Part shown: one piece after another, positions 9,823 through 19,100 of the stretch
Layout: each line of letters starts with the position of its first letter
Position numbering within the stretch: position 1 is the first letter of the stretch
Source: Parvularia atlantis
Lineage: Eukaryota; Opisthokonta; Rotosphaerida
Assembly (NCBI GenBank): GCA_943704415.1
Contig: CALSCO010000636.1
Location: forward strand, 1 to 34,488
Length of the DNA: 34,488 bases
Direction: 5' to 3'
Position numbers and translations under genes: made by a program
Notes under the pieces: model-generated
Seen by the model: only the letters and a program-made list of their open reading frames with translations
Databases searched by the model: none
What the model was told of the DNA's origin: nothing

Positions 9823-11897
9823 TCACGCGGCCACCTTCTTCTTCTTCTTCTTGGGCGTCTCGGCTTCTGCTGCGTCCGCCGCCGCCGTCGCGGGTGCGCC
9901 GCCCTCGCTCTCGCCCTCGCCCTCGCCGGCGGTGCTCTTGCGCTTTTTCGACTTCTTGGCTGCGCGCGCACAGTGGAGACGATGCATGCGTGAGACGAGC
10001 GCACAGGCGAGCGACCGCGCAGCAGAGAGGCGGAAGCGGGTGCTCGCAAAGGGGAGGATCATAAATATTCAAATGAGATTTTTTTTTTTTGTGCTCGCAT
10101 CGCCCCCCCGAGCGCGCGCACGAGGCGCCGCGACTGGGGGCTAGATACGATAACTTGCCTAATCCTCTCCACCCCCCCAACGCGCGCGCATCCCGCGACC
10201 GCGCCGCGCACGTCCACGAGCCGCTCGCCACGGCCACCCGCACAGGCGCGCACCTTTGCCCGGCGTGCCGCCAGCGTCGCCCAGCTGCTGCATGACCTTC
10301 TGCATCACCTCGATGTTCTTGGACGGCGCCTGGCCCGTCTCGAAAAACTCGAGGCGCTCGTCGACCTGGCGGCGCGTGCCGCGTCAGTGTGCCGCGCGCA
10401 AGCACACGCGGTCTGCGCCGCACCTGCGCCTTGAGCGCCTCGCCAAACTTGGTCGTCGGCGTCTCCGAAAAGCAGTCGATGCGCGATGCGATCGAGCACT
10501 TGTTGGCCAGGTACCGCGAGATCCGCCCCTTGTTCTTCGCGCCGGCCCGCCCGATGAACGACGAGTGGAAGATCAGGCCGTACTTGGGCGTGTTGCCCTT
10601 CGTCTTAAGCGCACTGCGGACGGGCGCACGACGGCGTCAGCGGTCGCGTGTGTCGGGAGCAGCTCGCGTGTGCGCGCACCGGAACAGCGCCTTCTCGGCG
10701 CCGAGGATCTGCACGGTCGATGCGGGGTACTTGGACAGGTTCGTGAGCGAGCCCGCGTGCGAGATGAGCCTGCGGGGCACCACGCGCCGCTCAGCGCCGT
10801 GACGCGTGCATGTGCGCAGGCCGCACCGCGCGCCGACGATCTCGCCGATGAGCGTCGACAGGTTGGGCGCGACCGCGTGCATCTTGTCCTGCAGGTAGAC
10901 GTGCAGGCGCTTGCGGTACTCGGACAGGTCGATCACGCGCGTCGCAAAGTTCTCGATGTTGATCATGTCGACGTCGGAGATGTCCGTGCCTGCGCGCGTC
11001 GTCAGCGGCCACGACACGCCGACAGCACGCGCCGCGCACCCATCGACGAGCGCGCGGCGTCGAGGATCTGACGCGCCTTGCCCTCATCCATGGTCAGCTC
11101 CTCGAGCGCGGGCAGGTGCTCCTGAGCACCGCGGCGTCAGATTCGCTCTGCGTGGCATGCCCAGCCGGCCGCGCGTGCCTCGCTCAGCTGGCCCTTGTTC
11201 TTGATCAGCTTGGCCGCGCGCGCGTACGTATAGTTGTCGTTGACGATCTTGACCAGCTCTGGGAAGTGCCACCCGTACCACTCGCTGCGCGTGCGCACGT
11301 GTGCGTCAGCACGGGACGGCTGCGTGTCCGCAAGGGTGTCGCGTGACCGCACCGCACGCGCATCGCGAACGTGTTCAGGTCCTTGTCGAGCTGGTCGAGC
11401 AGCGCGATCGACTGGATGATCATGTTGTCCGAGCGGTTCACATTGAACTTGATCTGACGTGCACACACAAGACGCATAAGTACCCGCACGCACCCGCAGA
11501 CAGAACGCGCCCCCACACGGCACCTTGGCGCGCGAGTACGAGTGCCCGAGGCCGAGCTGCGCCTTCTCGAGGTCGCCCGGCTTGAACTGCTTGATGAACT
11601 TGTCAAAGTGCAGGCGGATGCCGCGGAGCAGCTCCTCGGTCAGGTCATTGGACGCGCACGGGAAGCCTGGTGCGCGCGCGACGCGGCATCGGCACGCACG
11701 AACAAAGGGCAGCGCCGCACGCACCAGTCGCCTCAGTGATCGCGCCGCCCAGCTTGGGCTCCGACACGCCCAGCTGGTACTTGGGCTTCTTGCCGGGCTT
11801 GACCGCGGGCAGGTTGAGCTCGAGGAACTCCTTGAGGTGGTCGTTGACGATGCCTTTTGCGCGCGCGGGGAAAGGTGAGCGATAGAGCTCGGAAGGA

Positions 11898-11938
<41 letters not shown>

Positions 11939-12272
11939 GCACCCTCGGTCACGTCGTTGATGTTCTCGAGCGCGTGCGCGGCCGACTTGAACGGAATGAA
12001 CGCCTTGAGCTTGATCGTGCGGCCGAACTTGGACAGGTCCTGCACGCTCGCCTGGACCTCGGGCAGGGTCTGTGCCGCCGCGCGTTGCGGTCAGACGTGC
12101 GCGCACAAGCGCGCGGGTGAGCCGCCGCGCGCCTGGCCGATCTCCTCCGACTCGAGCCGCTCGAAGAGCGCGTACCCGGACGCGGACTCGAACAGGAGGT
12201 ACAGCTGGCTCTGCGCGGCGTGCGGCGTGCGCGTCAGGCGCACGGCGGGCGCGCGGAGCAAGGACGGACCAT
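9823..12272 (-). CDS. NOP56: NOP56, core protein of box C/D snoRNPs
   Basis: NOP56 is a nucleolar scaffold of box C/D snoRNPs, which 2'-O-methylate rRNA. Exons 12270-12272, 12133-12210, 11943-12069, 11725-11853, 11524-11666, 11353-11453, 11179-11284, 11040-11121, 10827-10989, 10680-10769, 10424-10613, 10254-10365 and 9823-9959 encode 486 aa. The Nop5/56 N-terminal domain ([14 protein letters not shown]), coiled coil and NOP domain ([48 protein letters not shown]) are complete. NOP56 rather than NOP58 is indicated by [20 protein letters not shown]. The C-terminus is a Lys-rich KKx tail. The first coding exon appears to be the ATG alone. Introns 12070-12132 (CAG|GCGCGC) and 11122-11178 (GAG|GCACGC) have GC donors. 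Intron 11854-11942 has an (AG)n-derived polypyrimidine tract and an AAAAG acceptor. The last intron is exceptionally long at 294 nt. Confidence 0.97.
9960..10253 (-). other. Unusually long last intron of NOP56
   Basis: At 294 nt this intron is about five times the local norm. It runs from a GTGCGCGC donor at 10253 to a GCGCGCAG acceptor at 9960. It contains an AT-rich segment with a T12 run (plus strand) flanked by 9-bp direct repeats. NOP56 introns host box C/D snoRNAs in vertebrates, so an embedded RNA was considered. I could not find a convincing C/D box pair or H/ACA hinge on either strand. Confidence 0.8.
10040..10099. repeat. 9-bp direct repeats flanking a 42-bp AT-rich T12-ended segment
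   Basis: GTGCTCGCA occurs at 10040-10048 and again at 10091-10099. Between them lie 42 bp that are strikingly AT-rich for this genome and end in T12 (10079-10090) on the plus strand. The geometry resembles a target-site duplication around a tiny insert, but the insert matches no element I know. Confidence 0.6.
11901..11936. repeat. (AG)18 microsatellite inside a NOP56 intron
   Basis: This is an uninterrupted AG repeat of 36 nt. On the NOP56 coding strand it reads as (CT)n and forms the pyrimidine-rich part of intron 11854-11942, upstream of a CTCAC branch motif. Confidence 0.95.
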
Positions 12273-12348
12273 GCGGCTCGCGTTTCTGGAAGGGTTTGCG
12301 AATGCTCTCGAAGGTCTCCGATTGCGCAACCTCGCTGCCCGATCAGCT
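12273..12348. promoter_or_regulatory. 76-bp divergent NOP56/AsnRS promoter gap
   Basis: The ATGs of NOP56 (minus) and AsnRS (plus) are 76 bp apart. The stretch is less GC-rich than its surroundings and holds no recognisable TATA or initiator. It must serve as at least part of a bidirectional promoter for two protein-synthesis genes. Confidence 0.55.
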
Positions 12349-14940
12349 ATGGCCGACGCAGAGGGCGAGCCGCCGTTCTCGTCGCTGCCCGGTGCGGCCT
12401 GGGCGCGCGCCGTCCCGCACGGTCCCCGTGACGCGCGCCACCGCCGCCACCGCAGAGAAGCTGTTCTACGTCTCAGAGCGTGAGGGCAGCGACGAGGTCG
12501 GCGACGGCACCGAGGCCAAGCCGTACAAGAGCGTGCTCCGCGCGCTGCAGGCCGCCGAGGTGCGCGCGCGCACACACACGAGGGCCGGCACGGCACGGGG
12601 CTGACGCGCGCGCGTGCGCACACGCGCAGGGCCAGTTCGCGCCTGAGGTTATGATCGACGGCACGGCCGCCGGCGAGCGCTGGCAGAAGAGTGCGCGCCC
12701 GGCCGCCACACGTGCGCGCAGAGCACGTGTCTCACGCCGCCCGCAGTGGCCAACGCCGCGCTCAAAAAGGTCAAGAAGCAGCACGCGGCCGAGCAGAAAA
12801 AGACCGAGGCCGCGGCCGGCGCTGCCGCCAAGAAGGCCGCCGAGGACGAGAAGCGGCTGGAGGAGGCGCGCCGCGTCAAAATCGAGCAGGACAAGTCGCT
12901 CCCGCCGGCCAAGCGCGTGCGTCGCCGCCTCGTCTGCGCGCGACGTGCTTGACGCGCCACGCGCGCGCGCGCGCGCGTTCAGATCAAGATCCGCGACGGA
13001 CTGCAGCACCGCGGCCAGCGCGTGCGCGTGAGCGGCTGGGTGCACCGCCTGCGCTCGCAGGTGCGCACAAAAACACCCATCGCGCCGGGCTTGCTCACGC
13101 GGCGCGCGAACGCGCAGGGTAAGAACTTGATGTTTGTGGTGCTGCGCGACGGCACGGGCTACCTGCAGTGCGTGCTCAATGACAAGCTCGTGCGTCGCGT
13201 CCGCGCCTGCGCCGCGCGTCCGCGCCTGACAGCCGCCGGCAGTGCCAGACGTACGAGGCCGTCACGCTCACGCGTGAGTCGACCATCACCGTCTACGGCA
13301 CGCTGCAGGCCGTCAAAGAGGGCCAGTCGGTACGCGGCGCGGTGGCGCACCCGACCCGCACCGCCGACGCGGGTGTCTCGCGCAGGCCGAGGGCGGCCAC
13401 GAGCTCGCCGTCGACTTCTGGGAGGTCATCTCGATGGCGCCAAGCGGCCCGGAGTCGGTCGAGAACAAGTTCAACGTCGAGGCCGGGCCCGAGGTGCTGC
13501 TCGACAACCGCCACATGGTGCACCGCGGCGAGAAGGGTGCGCGCCGCGCCGTGACGCGCTTGGCGTGCGCGCGGTGCCGGCCAACCACGCCGTGCCTCGC
13601 CAGCGTCCAAGATCATGAAGATGCGTGCGGTCGTGCTTCGCGCGTTCCGCGACCACTTCTACGATCGCGGATACTTTGAAGTCACCCCGCCGTGCCTTGT
13701 CCAGACGCAGGTCGAGGGCGGTAGCACGCTGTTTTCGCTCAACTACTACGGGCAGCCGGTGCGGTGCCGCACGACCGCCCTCGCTGCCTCGGCTGACCGT
13801 TGTGCCGCCGCCGCCGCCGCGCAGGCGTACCTCACGCAGTCGTCGCAGCTGTACCTTGAGACGGTCGTCCCGTCGCTCGGCGACGTGTACTGCATCCAGG
13901 CGCGTGGCGCCGGCACCGGCCAGTTCAGGCAGCTGAAGCGGATGCGCCCTGCCAGGAGTCGTTCCGCGCCGAGAAGTCGCGGACACGCCGCCACCTGTCC
14001 GAGTACACGCACCTCGAGGCTGAGTGCCCCTTCATCACGTTCGAGGAGCTGCTCGAACGCATTGAGGACCTCGTGTGCGACACGGTCGACCGCGTGCTCA
14101 AGAGCCCGCTCGCGCCGATGCTGTACGAGCTGCACCCGGACTTCAAGCCGCCCAAGCGCCCGTTCAGGCGCATGGAGTACAAGGTGTCGTGCGCGCGCGC
14201 CTGACGGTTATGCCGCTCACGAGGTGTTGTGCGCGCGCATGCAGGCGGGCATCGAGTGGCTCAAGCAGCACAACGTCACCAAGGATGATGGCACCTTCTA
14301 CGAGTTTGGCGAGGTGCGCCGCGTGCATGCGCTCTGCGCCGCCCGCCGCCGCCTGAGACCGTGCGCGCAGGACATCCCTGAGGCGCCCGAGCGCCGCATG
14401 ACCGACGCCATCAACGAGCCGATCTTGTTCTGCAAGTTTCCGGCCGAGATCAAGTCGTTCTACATGCCGCGGTGCAAGGACGACAACCGCCTGACCGAGT
14501 CGGTCGACGTGCTCATGCCCGGCGTGGGCGAGATCGTCGGCGGCTCGATGAGGATCTGGAACCTGGTGCGGCCCACGTGGCCGCGCTTGCACCCCCCTGA
14601 CGCCCGCGCCGCGCCGTGCAGGAGGAGCTCATGGCCGGGTACAAGCGCGAGGGCATTGACCCGACGCCCTACTACTGGTTCACGGACCAGCGCAAGTACG
14701 GCGCGTGCCCGCACGGCGGCTACGGCCTCGGCGTCGAGCGCTTCCTGGTGCGCGCTCCGTGCTGTCGGCGAGCGGCACTGACACGCGCGGACGCCCGGGC
14801 GCTCGCAGGCGTGGCTGCTCAGGCAGGACCACGTGCGCGACGTCTGCCTGTGCGTGCTGCGTGCGGCGCGCTGGCGGGGCGGGCGGGGCTGACGCGCGAG
14901 GCGCAGGTACCCGCGCTACGTCGACCGCTGCCAGCCGTAA
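12349..14940 (+). CDS. Cytosolic asparaginyl-tRNA synthetase
   Basis: A class IIb synthetase that charges tRNA-Asn. Exons 12349-12391, 12456-12559, 12630-12690, 12747-12916, 12983-13060, 13118-13189, 13243-13329, 13386-13536, 13604-13758, 13825-13899, 13956-14183, 14245-14313, 14371-14565, 14622-14747, 14809-14849 and 14907-14940 encode 562 aa. It has the eukaryotic N-terminal extension ([18 protein letters not shown]) and a Lys/Ala-rich linker helix. The anticodon-binding OB fold ([20 protein letters not shown]) follows. The catalytic core carries motif 1 ([10 protein letters not shown]), motif 2 ([19 protein letters not shown]) and motif 3 ([11 protein letters not shown]), ending RYVDRCQP as in human NARS1. 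Motif 2 is interrupted by a GC-AG intron, 13900-13955 (CAG|GCGCGT). The reading phase there rules out the nearby GT. The length matches the family. It converges on TRAPPC3. Confidence 0.98.
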
Positions 14941-15038
14941 GCAGCGCGCGCCGGTGCGCCGGGGAGGGGTGTGCGAGCGACGGCCGCAACTCTGGCTTTG
15001 TGTCACGCACGACGGCTTTACAGCGGGAAGAGGCGCGT

Positions 15039-15999
15039 TCAGTCCTCGCCCACGGGGATCTCGTCCTCGAGGATCTTGATGAGCTGCGCACGCCGCGTCC
15101 TCGTCAGCACACAGAGCCGGCAGGCAGCGGCCACAGACCTTGACGCGCAGCTCGGACGGCTCGCCGTCCCGCAGCACGTCCTTTACGAATGAGCACTCGA
15201 CCTGCATCTGCACCTGCCGTCCGCGTGCTCAGCCCGCCCGTCCAGCCGCGCAGCGCGTCCCCGTCCCGCGCACCATCTCGAGCGCGCCACGCAGCACGCC
15301 GCAGAGCAGGTTGCAGTACGACAGGCCGGCGGCGTCCTCAGGCAGCTGCCGGGCGCGCACACACGCACGTCTCAGCACGACGGCGGCCACGCGCATCGCC
15401 CCGCGTCGCGGCAGCGCGCCTCGACAAAGTCCGTCAGCGGGTTGTCTTCGAACAGCAGCGAGAAGGCCTTGCCGTCGGGCGACCAGTTGGTCACGGCTGG
15501 GGTGATGTTGAGGAACATCTTGAACCCGACCTGACGGCGGCGGCGGTGAAGTGAGCACGCGTGCGTCAGCGTCGTGCACCGCGCGCGCGCCTTGGAGATG
15601 ACCTCGGCCGTCTCGCGCAGGTCGGCGCAGCGGCGCGCGTTGGACCGCGCCAGGAAGTCCTCGATCAGCCGCACGCCGATGTTGTACCCCCTGGCGCCGC
15701 GCGCCGGCGTGGGTCGCGAGGCGCACGATCAGGGGGGCACCGCGCGCACATCTTCTCGAGCTGCTTGTTGACGTCGGCGTAGTCGCGGTCGCTGTCCTTG
15801 ACCAGCTGCGCCACCAGCGCGCCGTACGTGAGCGTGAACAGCTCGGCGTTCTGCGCGCGCCCGCGTGAGCACGCCGCGCACAGCGCGCGGGCGCAGCAGA
15901 CGCAACGATCTTCTCCACGCGTGTGCGCCACACGTCCTCGCCCTGCGCCTTGAGCTGCGCCGCGCCGCGCGCCGTCGCGGCCGTGCTTGCGGCCATCAT
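15039..15999 (-). CDS. TRAPPC3: TRAPP complex subunit TRAPPC3 (Bet3)
   Basis: Bet3 is a core subunit of the TRAPP tethering/Rab1-GEF complexes on ER-to-Golgi vesicles. Exons 15907-15999, 15750-15850, 15591-15690, 15420-15530, 15274-15345, 15139-15213 and 15039-15083 encode 198 aa, a little longer than human because of the N-terminal extension. Signatures are [62 protein letters not shown] and the C-terminal [11 protein letters not shown]. The cysteine in ARRCADLRE matches the palmitoylated Cys68 of Bet3. Two of six introns are GC-AG: 15531-15590 (AAG|GCGCGC) and 15346-15419 (GAG|GCGCGC). A TAG sits 4 nt before the ATG. Confidence 0.97.
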
Positions 16000-16029
16000 G
16001 CCCCTACCACGCACGAACACAGGCTAGGC

Positions 16030-16051
16030 TTAGCAAGCAGTCGATTGCTAA
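16030..16051. other. Small hairpin downstream of WDR7 stop
   Basis: TTAGCAA at 16030-16036 and its reverse complement at 16045-16051 can form a 7-bp stem with an 8-nt loop. It lies in an AT-richer intergenic patch about 67-88 nt past the WDR7 stop codon (minus) and 30 nt upstream of the TRAPPC3 start. A 3' UTR role is only inferred. Confidence 0.45.
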
Positions 16052-16117
16052 TGTTACACTTTAGAGAGAGAGTGATGCTACTGGCTGCGTATGCACTCAG
16101 TGCGCCGACGCGTCCGC

Positions 16118-19100
16118 TCAGAAGATGCCCTGCGGGACATCGTGAATGACCTCCTCGCCGCCGCTCCGCAGCGTCACGCGGAACGGCGAGGCCCAGTCCA
16201 GGCTCACGCCCTCGAGCACGGCCACGGGCGGCTTGACTGCGCGTTTGCGACGGCGCTGAGCGCACCGGTCGCGGCAAGATAGGCACCGCACCGGCGGGCG
16301 CCGTCATCCGCTGCACGAGCGCCTGCTTCGATGCGCCGCCCATCACCGACGCGAAGAACGCGGTTGCCGTCGGCCATAGCCGCATGGCGCTGCGTCCACG
16401 CGTGAGCCACGCCCTGCAGCGGCCAACGTCCGTGCGACGCACCCGTCGGCCGTGTAGAACGCCGCCACGATGCGCCCGTCTGGCGAGATCGACACGGCGC
16501 TGACGGCAGAGCGGTGGCCCTGCGCGGCGTGCGCGATCGGCGTGCGCCCCACGTACGCGCGCGCGCACGCACCTCGAAGATCTGCAGGCGCGTGCCCGTG
16601 CGCACGTCGTACAGGATCACGCAGCCGTCCAGCGTGCCGAGCGCGAGGCGCTGTGAGGCCGTGTGGAACGAGATAAACGGATAGGCCACAACGAGGTCTG
16701 CCGCCCGGCCGCTCAGTCGCACGCCGACGCCCGCGCCGAGGCACGCGCGCGCACCCCGCAGCGCGCTCGTCGTCGGCTGCAGCAGCGTCTCGCGCAGGCT
16801 GTTGCCCGCGGTCGGGTCGAGCGAGCGCAGGATGATCTCGACGATGCGGTCTAGGTACTCGTACAGCACAAGCGGCCGCTGCCACGGCGCCGTCAGCGGC
16901 GCGCTAACCCCATGGCACGCGTCCGCGACGCACCCGCTTGATGATGTACGAAATCAGCTTGAGCGCGCCCAGCCGGTCCGAGTCGGCGCGGCTCACGAGC
17001 TTGTCGTTGACGAGGAACTGCACAAACTCCTTTGGCACCGCCACCGCGACCTATGACCATCGTCAGCCCTCGAGCCCTTCGGCCGGCCGGCCATGGTGCG
17101 TGCCTGCACGAGCGCCTGCCTCGACGACCGCCGCAGCGCCTGCGCCTGCGCCGCCGTTGTAGTGCCTATCGCGAGGCCGCTGCGTTAGCATCACCTTGCA
17201 CGAGCCGCCGCGACCGCGCACCGGACACCGATCCACCAAAGCCGCCGCCGCCTCCCGCGTGCGCGCCCGCGGTCAGCAAGCAGGCAGTCGCCATAGACGC
17301 GCGCGCACCGATCGCCGCGTGCTCCAGGACGACCGCCGCGCCGACCTGCGACGTGATCGCCGCGCTCGTGGACGACGCCGGCCCCAGCCTGCAGTGCCCG
17401 CGCGTCAGCGGTGATGGCGTGCGTCAAGTGCGGCACCGTGCGCACCCGACAGCCGCACGCAGCGACGCCAGCGTCGACGACGACGGTGGCGGCGCCGTGA
17501 GTGACGACAGCGACGTGAACCCTGCGCTGGTGCTCAGGACGGCCGAACCCGCGCGGCGTGCAACCGGCGCACCCGACGTGGCGCTCCGGTCCGCCTGGCC
17601 GAGCGAGCGCTGCGACACGGCGCGGCGCACTGCGTTGTCGCGCACGACATCATCAGCAGTCGCGAGCAGCAGCCGGCGTATGCGCACCTGGCGACGACTG
17701 CGGCGTCAGGTTGCCGCCACCAGACACGCTCTGGCTGTTGTCGGCTGTCGGCGACGCGCGCGCGTCAGCGATGCGTCGTGGTCGCGGCTGGCGCACCCGT
17801 CGAGGCGCGGCGCGACATCGGGAAGCCACCCGACTGCAGCGCCGGCAGCGGGAAGGCGGACGCAAAAAGGACCTTGAGGATCTGCGTGTCGTTCAGGTCT
17901 GCCCGCGCGGCCTCGTCAGCACACCGCGCGTGCGCAGCCAACGCGCCCAGTGTGCGCACGCTTCGCCCAGACGGTGTAGCCGCGCCCGAGCAGGTCCGTG
18001 CAGGCGGCGCGCAGGTACCCGCGCGACTCGTCCATGATGAGCGACACGAGCGACTGGGCGACTTGGGCGCGGTACCTGGCCGGCCACCTCGCGCGCGTAA
18101 GCGGGCCGTGTGCGTCTACAAGTGCACATGCGCACCGCTCGGGCAGCGCCGCGGCCTTGTCGACGCCGACCGCGCCGAGAATGAGTGCCGAGATCGGCCG
18201 CGCCTTCTTGGCCGAGTTGCCGTACGGCACTGCGCGGCACGGGCGCGGGTCAACTGAGCACGCACGCGTTGCCGGCGCAACGCACGCAGCGGCGCCCAGT
18301 ACTGCACAAGCGCGTTCATCTCATGGCCGTTCATGCGCGCGAGCGCCGCGCCAAACAGCGACCGCGCGGCCTGCTGCACGTCACCGAGCGTGTCCTGCCA
18401 GAACGACGCCAGGAACGGCAGCGACGGCGGCGTGTACCGCCCGGCGGGCAACTTGTCGGGCAGAAGCGTGCAGTAGTGCGTCATGAGCACGTTGCTGTCC
18501 TCTTCGAGGCCTGCGCACATTGCCGGTCAGCGTGTGACGGCCACACACGCGCTACATGCCTTGCACGGCGATCAGCGCCTTGGTCAGCGCGACGATGAGC
18601 AGCAGTCGGTGCGCGGTCATGTAGCTGGACACGGACCACTCCTCGCCGGGCTGCACCACGCCCGGCGCGAGGATCGACAGCGTGCCGGACGGCCTGCCGC
18701 CCGCCGTGAGCGGCCCCGTACCGCCGCAGCACCAAGCGGACGCACCCGCGCAGTCCGAGTGTGATGTTGGGCGGCAGGGGCTGCAGGCCGAGCTTCTTGG
18801 TGCAGATGTCGTCCAGATCCTTCTGCGGGCGCAGTGGTGAGCACACTGTCCCGACCCGCGGCAACAAACATGCCTGTAGGCCCCAGCTGAGCAGCGCCGA
18901 CGTCACGACCTGCACCAGCGACACCAGCGTCGAGTTGCTCCCGCCGCCGCCGGCCCCACCGCCGCCCGCCGACGCGACGGCAGCGCTCGCGGCCACCGTG
19001 GCAGCGGTCTTGCGCAGGTCGGCCAGCGGCGTCGGTGCCCGGGCAATGGGGCTGTCGAGCGTGAGGCTGTCCTCCAATGACCGCGCGATGTAGCCGCGCG

